Shown here in pieces: positions 18,335 to 25,800 of a stretch of 43,747 nucleotides of DNA. Source of the stretch: Rubripirellula sp. (GTDB taxonomy: Bacteria > Planctomycetota > Planctomycetia > Pirellulales > Pirellulaceae); contig JADHOA010000004.1 in the NCBI GenBank assembly GCA_016779185.1, positions 1-43,747 of the forward strand, in the 5' to 3' direction. The notes under the pieces were generated by a model that worked only from the letters and a program-made list of their open reading frames with translations, was not told where the DNA came from and ran no database searches. Position 1 is the stretch's first letter, and each line of letters starts with the position of its first letter. The translations under genes and the position numbers were made by a program.

Positions 18335-18583
18335 GTGGCCAAGAAAAAAGCTACTAAGAAAGCGGCAGCTAAAAAAGCTACCAAGAAGAAGGCTGTAAAG
18401 CGCACAGCTAAGAAAGCAGCAGCTAAAAAAGCTACCAAGAAAGTTGCTAAGAAAAAGGCAGCTAAAAAGGCAGCTAAAAAAGCTACTGCGAAAAAAGCGA
18501 CTAAGAAAGTTGCAAAGAAAAAAGCAGCTAAAAAAGCAGCGACCAAAAAAGCTTCTAAAAAAGCAGCTAAGAAGCGTCGTTAA
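18335..18583 (+). CDS. Histone H1-like Lys/Ala-rich DNA-binding protein
   Basis: An 82-residue, extremely basic protein made almost only of Lys and Ala with some Thr, Val and Arg, ending KKRR. Such proteins resemble the C-terminal tail of eukaryotic histone H1 and of chlamydial Hc1/Hc2, and bind DNA or RNA by charge. The GTG start is chosen because GGAGGA sits just upstream and translation gives MAKKKATKKA. A 17-residue block (KKATKKVAKKKAAKKAA) occurs twice, at residues 31-47 and 53-69. A strong terminator follows, so it is a single-gene unit or the end of one. The minus-strand frames over it are hydrophobic artefacts. Confidence 0.88.
   Translation: MAKKKATKKAAAKKATKKKAVKRTAKKAAAKKATKKVAKKKAAKKAAKKATAKKATKKVAKKKAAKKAATKKASKKAAKKRR
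18425..18541 (+). repeat. Imperfect 66-bp tandem repeat within the H1-like gene
   Basis: Bases 18425-18475 and 18491-18541 encode the same 17 amino acids with a 66-base period and synonymous differences. The wider gene consists of AAA/GCT/GCA codon runs. It likely expands and contracts by slippage or recombination. Confidence 0.7.
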
Positions 18584-18626
18584 AAATGTCTTCACGGTGC
18601 GTGAATCGCTCCAAATGACCACCAAG

Positions 18627-18666
18627 GACCAAGCCAGAGTTTACGCTCCGGCTTGGTCTTTTTTTT
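18627..18666 (+). terminator. Intrinsic terminator of the H1-like gene
   Basis: The stem GACCAAGCC (18627-18635) pairs with GGCTTGGTC (18650-18658), extended past one mismatch by GAG/CTC, and is followed by eight T residues. It lies 44 bases after the stop codon. Confidence 0.9.
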
Positions 18667-18766
18667 GCATCGCAAGGAGAGAGAGTTGTCTATCCCTGTT
18701 CGCTCCTGATAAACATGCAACTTCTCTATTTACAGGAGCCTAGTAAACCTTCTTAGGGGCGCTGGA

Positions 18767-19846
18767 TTACAAAACCGGTAACGATCCCTGATTCGGTTTC
18801 TGCATCGTTTGTGATGCTATTTGCCTCACCATGGCTTTGGTTACTGCTTCGAGCGGTGCTCGAGCTTTCTCATCCGAGGAAATGACGTCGGCCAATCGAC
18901 CTTCATCACCCGCTGTTCGAAGCGTGATGTCAATTGGTAAACATCCTAGAAAAGGCACGGCGGTTTGTTCTGATTTGTCCCTGGCTCCTCCTCGCCCAAA
19001 GATGTCGTAGGTCTTTCCGCAATCAGGGCATAGAAATCCACTCATGTTCTCGACCATTCCCAACAGCGGAATATTCACTTTACGGAACATGCTGATGGCT
19101 TTGACCGCATCCAGAAGAGCGACTTCCTGAGGTGTGCAAACAACCACGGCTCCTGCCAAGGGAATTGCTTGAGAAATGGTCAGCGCAATATCGCCAGTTC
19201 CAGGCGGCATATCGATAACCAAGTAATCCAATTCACCCCAATTCGTATCGGAAAGGAATTGGTTGATTGAGCCATGAAGCATCGGACCACGCCAGATTAC
19301 AGCCTGATCCGGTTCAACCAAAAATCCCATCGACATCACTGGCATATCGCCACCTAGCAGGATGGGTTCAATTTTCTTGTTGGCACTCACCGCTGGACGG
19401 CCTGACAGTCCTAGTAGTTGAGGAATGCTCGGACCATAGACATCCGCATCCAGTAATCCCACTTTAGAACCCAGTCTTCGAAGGGTAAGGGCAATACTTG
19501 CAGCAACAGTGCTTTTACCGACACCACCTTTCCCGCTACCTACAGCGATGACGCTTTTCGCACGGAGAGCAATCTGACCAAGCCGCACTGGCGGGCGATC
19601 GTGTAGCGAGATGATGATTTTAGGTGATATACCTGGCGCAGCAGCCGTCACCTTGGATTCAATGGCGTCTACAAATTCTTGTTGGATTGGCATCGAGTGT
19701 GAACTGAGACCAATTTCAATTTTGACGACGTCGCCCTCAATCGCTAAGGATCGAATTTGTCCCATGCTTTCGATTGGGCGACCGGTTTCAGGGTCTGGGT
19801 GATTGCTGATAGCTTGGCGGATAGTTTCGGCGGTAAAACTTGACAT
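18767..19846 (-). CDS. Mrp/ApbC family P-loop Fe-S carrier ATPase
   Basis: ParA/MinD-related ATPase that carries and transfers Fe-S clusters. The 359 residues comprise an N-terminal MIP18/DUF59-like domain (about 5-85), the deviant Walker A GSGKGGVGKST (103-113), DADVYGPS, the Walker B stretch LVIDMPPGTGD (209-219) and the cluster-binding pair CPDC (Cys273, Cys276). This is the complete Mrp pattern. The ATG at 19846 gives the normal N-terminus. It is a functional match to the cysteine desulfurase elsewhere in the window, though not adjacent. The intergenic space to the next gene upstream is about 110 bases. Confidence 0.95.
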   Translation of the reverse strand: MSSFTAETIRQAISNHPDPETGRPIESMGQIRSLAIEGDVVKIEIGLSSHSMPIQQEFVDAIESKVTAAAPGISPKIIISLHDRPPVRLGQIALRAKSVIAVGSGKGGVGKSTVAASIALTLRRLGSKVGLLDADVYGPSIPQLLGLSGRPAVSANKKIEPILLGGDMPVMSMGFLVEPDQAVIWRGPMLHGSINQFLSDTNWGELDYLVIDMPPGTGDIALTISQAIPLAGAVVVCTPQEVALLDAVKAISMFRKVNIPLLGMVENMSGFLCPDCGKTYDIFGRGGARDKSEQTAVPFLGCLPIDITLRTAGDEGRLADVISSDEKARAPLEAVTKAMVRQIASQTMQKPNQGSLPVL

Positions 19847-19960
19847 TGAAATTCAATCAGACAAAAACGAGTTGGAAAAAGCATTCGGCGTGTTGGGTGT
19901 GCTCGGTCAGAGATAGGAGGCATTGATCGAATATCAAAAACACTCAATGGGCCGTCTGCT

Positions 19961-20392
19961 TTAGTCTACGTCCCAGCCCAGTCTTGCGAAGTAGCCATCT
20001 AGTATTGGCTTGCACCGAAATAGATCTTCCGGTTGCTCTAAAAAGTATGCAATATCGAACTCCGCCAACGCTAACCTTTGGCTCAGGTTAAGCTGATTGC
20101 AAGCTACAAAGTGCAGTCGAGATACCGGTGTTCTGCTAAGCGTTAAAATATTATCCAAAGAAGTAACCAGATTTTTTCGACTAACCTCCCAAAATACGAT
20201 GGCCCTTTGGTGAGGGGTAATGCTGGGGATGTCGATTAATCGCAGATTGTTGATGATAAAGTTCACATTCGAGCCGAAAAGATCGGGATAAAATCTGCGG
20301 AGGCTATCCGACCAGCGTGTTCCGTGTTCAAAAAAAATCCAATGCAGGGTTGGTGCTTCGCCGATACCGTGTTGATGTCGATGACTTGTCAA
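19961..20392 (-). CDS. Small protein coupled to the NtrC-like gene; possible degenerate receiver domain
   Basis: A 143-residue protein without a clear family. Its TTG start overlaps the TGA of the upstream NtrC-like gene (TTGA), so the two are probably translated as a coupled pair. From about residue 60 the pattern of strands and helices resembles a response-regulator receiver: AIVFWEVSR (strand and possible acidic site), a helix, PVSRLHFVAC (strand), then the ALAEFDIAYFLEQPEDL segment, which looks like the usual 'A..GA..yl.KP....l' end. The KP lysine is not conserved (QP). This reading is inference from pattern only. Confidence 0.7.
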   Translation of the reverse strand: MTSHRHQHGIGEAPTLHWIFFEHGTRWSDSLRRFYPDLFGSNVNFIINNLRLIDIPSITPHQRAIVFWEVSRKNLVTSLDNILTLSRTPVSRLHFVACNQLNLSQRLALAEFDIAYFLEQPEDLFRCKPILDGYFARLGWDVD

Positions 20393-21786
20393 GACTCACT
20401 CCGCTTGGGCATTTGCTCTGCTTCAAAACTGTCTAGTTTTCGAAGCAATCGAGATCGAGATATACCTAAACTTCTTGCCGCTTCTGCACGATTCTGATTT
20501 GCGGCATTCATTGCTTCGTACAGCAACGATTTTTCGTATTGCTTGACTTGTTCATCTAGTGATTGGATTTGTTTTTTTACTTTTGGTGAGGAAGGTCGGA
20601 AGGATCTAACACTGAGAGGCAAGTCTTCTACTCGAATCGCTTCTCCAATGGCATTTTGACTGGCATACCGAATCGTTTCTTCAAGTTCGTGAAAATTATT
20701 TGGCCATGGATAATAAACCAGAGCATCAAGGGCGGGACGGCTAATTCGTTCTGCAGAAAATCGACCGGTAACTCGATACTGTCCCAATATTGCCATCGCA
20801 ATTAGCTGAAGGTCTTCGACTCGCGCAGAAAGCATTGCCAAAGTGATTTGAATGGTATCCAAGAGATCGCTCAATCTTGGATCGATAACTTCTGAAGAGT
20901 GAGTCGGGCTTCTTGGTTCATCGGATAAAGTTTTGTGATTAGTCAACTGTGGAACGGTTTCACAAATCGCTATCAGGCGAAGACGGTTCGGATAGCTCTC
21001 AAGCAGCGACAATAGGCGTTGTTGAGTCGGTAAAGAGGTTCGATTTAGTTGATTGAAGAGTATCGATCCGGTTGCAGATTCTGAATCACTTAGGCGATTG
21101 ATAAGAGGCATGACGGAGGCATCCAGTAGCTCCGCATCCATCAGGGGGCCGTCGATTCGAATCAGGGGTTCCCCGGGTGCAGAACGTTGATGGACGTGTG
21201 TTGCCAATAATTCTGCTCCACCACCGCTAGACTGAAACAAGTTGACGTGGGTTCGAACCGAGCAAGCAATCTCGGTCCGACGCCGCATCTTTTCTGCTTC
21301 TCGAGATGTGCCAATGAGCAAATATGAGCCCAGACCTGCCTGACGTTGCCGCCACTGATCAAGACGCTGCCTGACGGCCACAGCGTCTTGTATTTCTGGA
21401 TCTACTTGGCGATCCTCGAACAAACCAGCGATACCGAGTGTAAAGCGATTCTCGGATGATCCAACACGAACGTATCGAACCTCTTTGGTTTCGGGACGCA
21501 ATGCACCGCCGGACTGGGGTGGGTGAAGACGTAACGAGGCGGTTCCACGACTGTAGAACCCCGGCGGCGGAGAAAGACTTGCGGCGATTAGGTCGAGGGG
21601 ATCACCTGAGATTGGAGTTCCGGCTTTGCAACGACGACCGATTAGCAGTTCACCATCCACTCCGAGCCAGGCCGAGCAGCCCGCTGAAAGATAAGCCAAC
21701 TCATCATCTTGGTTGATCGCCCACACCACCGCAGATTCTTGCTCGAGGAGACGAGCTAGCCGGCGAATCTTTGTGCTTGTTGACAT
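20389..21786 (-). CDS. NtrC-like protein with degenerate AAA+ domain: PAS-like, pseudo-AAA, Fis-type HTH
   Basis: A 465-residue protein with the layout of a sigma-54 enhancer-binding protein but without its catalytic residues. Residues about 5-125 look PAS-like. Residues about 155-390 follow the sigma-54 AAA+ domain: YPWPNNFHELEETIRYA corresponds to the family YPWPGNxRELENxI. The Walker A position reads QSSGGGAEL instead of GESGTGKE, Walker B reads ILFNQLN instead of LFLDEI, and no GAFTGA loop is visible. The C-terminus has an intact Fis-type helix-turn-helix (NRAEAARSLGISRSRLLRKL, about 432-451). It probably binds DNA but should not hydrolyse ATP or remodel sigma-54. It is coupled to the downstream 143-residue gene. 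Confidence 0.88.
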   Translation of the reverse strand: MSTSTKIRRLARLLEQESAVVWAINQDDELAYLSAGCSAWLGVDGELLIGRRCKAGTPISGDPLDLIAASLSPPPGFYSRGTASLRLHPPQSGGALRPETKEVRYVRVGSSENRFTLGIAGLFEDRQVDPEIQDAVAVRQRLDQWRQRQAGLGSYLLIGTSREAEKMRRRTEIACSVRTHVNLFQSSGGGAELLATHVHQRSAPGEPLIRIDGPLMDAELLDASVMPLINRLSDSESATGSILFNQLNRTSLPTQQRLLSLLESYPNRLRLIAICETVPQLTNHKTLSDEPRSPTHSSEVIDPRLSDLLDTIQITLAMLSARVEDLQLIAMAILGQYRVTGRFSAERISRPALDALVYYPWPNNFHELEETIRYASQNAIGEAIRVEDLPLSVRSFRPSSPKVKKQIQSLDEQVKQYEKSLLYEAMNAANQNRAEAARSLGISRSRLLRKLDSFEAEQMPKRSES

Positions 21787-21958
21787 ATGCCGACCACGTT
21801 TGCGGCTGCACTACTATTTGGAGTCTCTGCCAAAAAGACGATCCGCATCATCACTGATCGTCGTTGGTCACATCGCGCGTGTAAACGAACACAATGCGCA
21901 AGGGTTTTCCAGCAATGGCGACCGCCATGTCAGCGGCCGCCAATAATTTTGGTGGAGA

Positions 21959-22282
21959 TTAAAATACATCCAGCATAAAATGATGACCCGAGTGGTACCG
22001 TCGGTTGCTCGGATAATAGTTGTGCCAATTCTTGTTGTAGACAGGAATTCTCATTTCGGCGGGGTAACGGTGATAGAGACTATCGTTGCTACGAAAGTAC
22101 TCTTGTCCGTAAAAGTTCTGGGGATAGTAGACATAGGGATAGTGATAGAAGCGATTCCAATCTCGGAAATCAGCCTGTCCCCCCCATGCTCGACCGTATG
22201 CTTTTTGTTCCGCGGTCGCCGATTCTGTTCCCACTGAGTAGCTGCAAATCAGCACAGCCGCAATCATAAGATGACGTAACAT
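21959..22282 (-). CDS. Small secreted Tyr/His-rich protein
   Basis: A 107-residue protein with a signal peptide (MLRHLMIAAVLICSYSVGTESATA, cleavage near TAEQ). The mature part is rich in Tyr, His, Asn and Arg: FYHYPYVYYPQNFYG, MRIPVYNKNWHNYYP and RRYHSGHHFMLDVF. I recall similar small exported proteins in planctomycetes, with conserved YYPQNF and GHHF motifs, but no function is known to me. It is a monocistronic minus-strand gene starting at ATG 22282. A wall-associated or metal-binding role would be speculation. Confidence 0.8.
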   Translation of the reverse strand: MLRHLMIAAVLICSYSVGTESATAEQKAYGRAWGGQADFRDWNRFYHYPYVYYPQNFYGQEYFRSNDSLYHRYPAEMRIPVYNKNWHNYYPSNRRYHSGHHFMLDVF

Positions 22283-22742
22283 TCAAACGTCCCCCCTCGA
22301 GACGGTCGAGAGCATCTCAATGGATGATCTTGACAAGAATTGTGTTCCAATTGATGGCCGATACACTCCAAAAAGCTCTCTGTCGTGAGTTTTTGCGTGA
22401 TATTGACGCTTTTGGGGTAAGAATAAGATCCTATGGAATTCCGTCGGACAGATCACCACCCCTTCCTCTATCGTCACTATCGGCATTCTCATTAGGAGTG
22501 GTTTAGTCCTTCGTGATTGCTTTTTCAGGCTAATTCATCGCCTGCTAGGATGTCGAACAGACTAGCGGATGGACTACTTTTCTCTCTGCAGATGCCAGAA
22601 AGCCTTCTCACCACAACCACTGAGTACCTATGATGACGTTGGGTAAGAAGTGCGAGTTGTCAACAGCGGCTTCGTTCTTTCCCACGACATTCGGCGTCTA
22701 CCTATGTTTTTTGGCCGACCTACGCTTTTGGTGATTAATTTT
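22283..22742. other. Divergent intergenic region
   Basis: 460 bases between the secreted Tyr-rich protein gene and the CPFC protein gene. It has short open frames in several registers with no supporting signals. A weak plus-strand promoter-like pair, TTGACG (22403-22408) and TAAGAT (22424-22429), is separated by 15 bases. I see no RNA gene or clear repeat. Confidence 0.35.
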
Positions 22743-23954
22743 ATGAGCCTTCGGATTCCTTTACTAAAACGACTGACAACTGCTTCACTGCTTGTTGCAA
22801 TTTGCATCAACCTTATTCCCACAATCGTCGTTGCTTGCCCGTTCTGTAACGCTGTGTCTCAAACGCTGCGCCAAGAAATGGCAGCCATGGACTCTGTGGT
22901 GATTGCCATCTCTATGCAAGATGCCGCCGACCGTGATGCAGAAACCGGAAAGCTTCAGATGAAAGTGGTGCAGGTTTTGAAAGGCGGGGATTTGGTTAAA
23001 AATGGCGATGAAATTGAAGCGATCTACTACGGCGATGTCACCAAAGGTCGCCGATTCATGCTTTCGGGTGTTGATCCTCCGCAACTTCAATGGTCGTGTC
23101 TGCCCGTGACCGCGAGAGCAGAGGACTACATCGGCAAAATGAATGCACTGGCCGACGATGATCTGGTGAGGTTGAGATTCTATTATCAATTCTTGCAAGA
23201 CGAAGAATCGATGCTAGCACGTGATGCTTATGATGAGTTCGCGATTGCTCCCTATGATGCAGTCAAAAAGCTGGCTCCGGAGATGGATCATGATCAATTG
23301 GTAACCTGGATTAGTGATTCAGAAATGCCAACTGACCGCAAGCGGTTGTATTTGACAATGTTGGGAGTTTGTGGCGGCAAGGATGATTTACCACTACTCG
23401 AGAAAATGCTGCGGAGCACCTCGAAAAGTTCGCGTGGCGGATTAGACGCCATGATTGCCTGTTACTTAACACTCGGTGGCGAGGACGGGCTGGGTTTGAT
23501 TAATGAGCTATTTCTAGCGAATAAGCAGGCTCCTTATCCAGACACTTATCAAGCGATCATGGCGATTCGATTCCATGGAACTGAGGGTGACGTGATTCCT
23601 CGGAGTGCATTGGTCGAATCCTTGCACCACGTTTTAGATCGTAAAGATTTAGCCGATTTGGTGATTCCCGATTTGGCAAGGTGGAGCGATTGGAGTCAGA
23701 TTGATCGTTTAGTCAATCTGTTTGTGAATGCAGATCCAGAGAATAATTGGGTACGAGTTCCTGTCGTAAATTACCTCCGCGCTTGTCCGCTCGATTCCGC
23801 CAAAGAGGCTCTAAAGAAAATCGAAGAGATTGATCCCGAAAGCGTTCGGCGAGCAAATACATTCTTTTCAATTCCCGTGCCCGCTCGCGATAAAGGCAGT
23901 AGCAGTTCGTCGATCCAAACAATATCCCCTAAGCAGATTGCACTGGTAGGTTAG
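22743..23954 (+). CDS. Exported protein with N-terminal CPFC motif
   Basis: From the ATG at 22743 it has 403 residues: signal peptide (SLRIPLLKRLTTASLLVAI..., ending VVA), then ACPFCNAVSQTLRQEM. The first mature Cys could be a lipoprotein site (VVAC) or part of a CPFC redox or metal site. Residues about 45-110 look like a small beta domain (MKVVQVLKGGD, GRRFMLSG), and the rest is helical and HEAT-like. Upstream GTG (22650) or ATG (22704) starts would bury the signal peptide. It is followed in the same direction by two CCFG-motif proteins. Function unknown. The CPFC...AVSQTL start seems lineage-typical from memory. Confidence 0.8.
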   Translation: MSLRIPLLKRLTTASLLVAICINLIPTIVVACPFCNAVSQTLRQEMAAMDSVVIAISMQDAADRDAETGKLQMKVVQVLKGGDLVKNGDEIEAIYYGDVTKGRRFMLSGVDPPQLQWSCLPVTARAEDYIGKMNALADDDLVRLRFYYQFLQDEESMLARDAYDEFAIAPYDAVKKLAPEMDHDQLVTWISDSEMPTDRKRLYLTMLGVCGGKDDLPLLEKMLRSTSKSSRGGLDAMIACYLTLGGEDGLGLINELFLANKQAPYPDTYQAIMAIRFHGTEGDVIPRSALVESLHHVLDRKDLADLVIPDLARWSDWSQIDRLVNLFVNADPENNWVRVPVVNYLRACPLDSAKEALKKIEEIDPESVRRANTFFSIPVPARDKGSSSSSIQTISPKQIALVG

Positions 23955-24224
23955 ACACATGATGGCTTTCAGAAACCGACCTGATGGGTATTCCGAAGTT
24001 TGATGATGATCTGAACTGGAGTGATACTTCGATCGTATCACGACTGTAAATCAGCACGTCTAAAATCCTGAAGTTGCAGGAACTATCCGGAAAAATAGAC
24101 GTACTTTGGGTTTGAGATGGTTAAAAAATTGATTTTGATCAACGCTGGAACCCATTAATTTACTGTTAGCAAGAGACTTTCAAATACTTGCTTTGATATT
24201 CCATCTGTTTAGAGATTGTTGACG

Positions 24225-24902
24225 ATGTCAGTCGAGCAAAAGCTTTCAGCCTCATCCGACCAAGTTGAGTTCCCGTACCGGGCAATTAGTTCTACCGCAA
24301 TTACCTCCATCGTGTTTTCTGGACTGGGTGCATTAGGGGGTTTTTTCTTTTGGCCAGCTCTCGGACTTTCATTAATTGGAATGATTGCAGGCTGGCTAGG
24401 TGTTAGGCAGATTCGACGTTATCCGGATGAATTCGAAGGAATGCGATTGGCGATCCTCGGTGTTTCTGTCAATGCATTGGTGCTTTTTGGTGGCGCATCA
24501 ATGCATATCTACATTTATGCAACTGAGGTGCCAGATGGTTACACAAGAGTCCAGTTCTACGAGTTGCAGCAAGATGCGTCGCAAACGGTTGAGACGCCAA
24601 CCCAGCGTGCCGTTGAAATGAATGGCGAAGCGGTATTTTTGAAGGGTTATATCCACCCGTCATCCGGAAGCGGAATGTTGAAGAAGTTTATTCTTGTTCC
24701 CGACTTAGGCACTTGCTGCTTTGGTGGGCAGCCTAAGAGCAGTGATATGATTGAGGTCACACTGATGGATGGTCAGGCTACCAAAGCTGGTTTGACCAAA
24801 AAAAAGCTGGCAGGCGAGTTTTCTGTCAATAATGCGCCGAGACGGGTCACTGATTTCGACAATAACGTTTTTTATCGTATGAAAGTCGACATCATTCAGT
24901 AA
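24225..24902 (+). CDS. Membrane protein with DUF4190-like helices and a CCFG domain
   Basis: 225 residues from the ATG at 24225 (a TTG nine bases earlier is less likely). After a short cytoplasmic start, two or three membrane segments (about 22-50 and 68-95) resemble the DUF4190 hairpin (GLSLIGMIAGWLGVRQIRR). The exported C-terminal domain (about 135-225) has FLKGYIHPS, ILVPDLGTCCFGGQP, DMIEV and a closing VFYRMKVDII. This order resembles the DUF3299 family and matches the next gene's C-terminal domain. The twin cysteines suggest metal or redox chemistry, which is inference. Probably co-transcribed with the next gene 82 bases downstream. Confidence 0.82.
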   Translation: MSVEQKLSASSDQVEFPYRAISSTAITSIVFSGLGALGGFFFWPALGLSLIGMIAGWLGVRQIRRYPDEFEGMRLAILGVSVNALVLFGGASMHIYIYATEVPDGYTRVQFYELQQDASQTVETPTQRAVEMNGEAVFLKGYIHPSSGSGMLKKFILVPDLGTCCFGGQPKSSDMIEVTLMDGQATKAGLTKKKLAGEFSVNNAPRRVTDFDNNVFYRMKVDIIQ

Positions 24903-24984
24903 GTTGAATCCCATTGCAGCTGAAGACGCTCGGAATGAGTCCCCGTTTGGTTAGAAAAATTTGTTTACCCATGAAAATTTGCAA

Positions 24985-25728
24985 ATGATCACATTCGTTC
25001 GACCAATTCTCTTACCTTTGCTTGTTACTGGTCTCAGTGTGTCTTGCTCGGTAGAAAAAGAAGCGAGCATTGATGGATTAGTCGATCAGAGGGACGCACA
25101 AAGCATTGCCGCTGGGGATTCCGCAAATGTAGCACTTTTGCAAGAGCAACCTAATCAACCGAACGATAAGGATGCTTCCACAAATCAAATGGGTGTTGCT
25201 GCAGATGAAAATGGTGCCGCGCAAGATGAGCCGACGACTGGTGATGATTTCAGGCGACCCTTAGTGAATCAAGATACAGCATCGGTAAAAGGAGTTGAGG
25301 AACGGCGGAGCAGTGAAAGTGCCTTGATGAAGGGCGATATCAACTTTGATGATCTCAAGTTTGATTTAGCGAAGGATGCTCCGTTCGACCCAAGTTTGAT
25401 AACGGAAGGCCTTAATCAGCTCAATGGTCGTGATGTAACGTTGAGAGGATACATTTTACCCTCGACCTTATTTTCGGAGACCAACATCTCTCAATTCGTT
25501 TTGGTACGAGATAATCAAGAATGTTGTTTTGGTCCTGGAGCAGCCCTCTACGACTGCGTGATGGTCCAGATGGTGGAGGGCCATACTACCGATTTTGTTA
25601 CTCGACCCGTAACAGTTGCTGGGCGGTTTGTGATCGATACGGAATCCTATCGCTATCCACCAGGCCTTTCTCCAAACGGGGCGACTCACATGGCTATCTT
25701 CAGAATTGAAGGCCTAAGTGTTGAGTGA
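24985..25728 (+). CDS. Exported (probably lipo-) protein with a CCFG domain
   Basis: 247 residues from the ATG at 24985: MITFVRPILLPLLVTGLSVSC is a signal peptide ending in a lipobox-like LSVSC (imperfect at -3). A long acidic, Gln/Asn-rich linker (about 30-120) follows. The C-terminal domain (about 125-247) has VTLRGYILPS, FVLVRDNQECCFGPG, VMVQMVEG, VAGRFVI and MAIFRIEGL. This is the same arrangement as in the preceding gene, so the two are paralogous at this domain and resemble DUF3299. They probably form a unit at the membrane surface. The TTG at 24961 would add eight residues and is less likely. Confidence 0.82.
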   Translation: MITFVRPILLPLLVTGLSVSCSVEKEASIDGLVDQRDAQSIAAGDSANVALLQEQPNQPNDKDASTNQMGVAADENGAAQDEPTTGDDFRRPLVNQDTASVKGVEERRSSESALMKGDINFDDLKFDLAKDAPFDPSLITEGLNQLNGRDVTLRGYILPSTLFSETNISQFVLVRDNQECCFGPGAALYDCVMVQMVEGHTTDFVTRPVTVAGRFVIDTESYRYPPGLSPNGATHMAIFRIEGLSVE

Positions 25729-25769
25729 GCCGACCCTTTTCATTTGATTGATGATTTTCCTAGCGATGC

Positions 25770-25800
25770 TGTTGATCACTGTTTCTATGTTGATCACTGT
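25770..25800. repeat. Short tandem repeat, 13-base unit at 18-base period
   Basis: TGTTGATCACTGT occurs at 25770-25782 and again at 25788-25800, each with the palindrome TGATCA. The second copy overlaps the stop codon of the DUF4432 gene on the minus strand. It lies between two converging genes. Confidence 0.7.

Noticed and set aside
18292-18625. Hydrophobic minus-strand frames opposite the H1-like gene
   Set aside because: They are the complement of Lys/Ala codons (Phe, Leu, Ala runs) without start signals; the plus-strand frame has the ribosome binding site and terminator.
22650-22742. GTG and ATG starts upstream of the CPFC protein
   Set aside because: They add a leader before the signal peptide; the ATG at 22743 gives a normal n-region.
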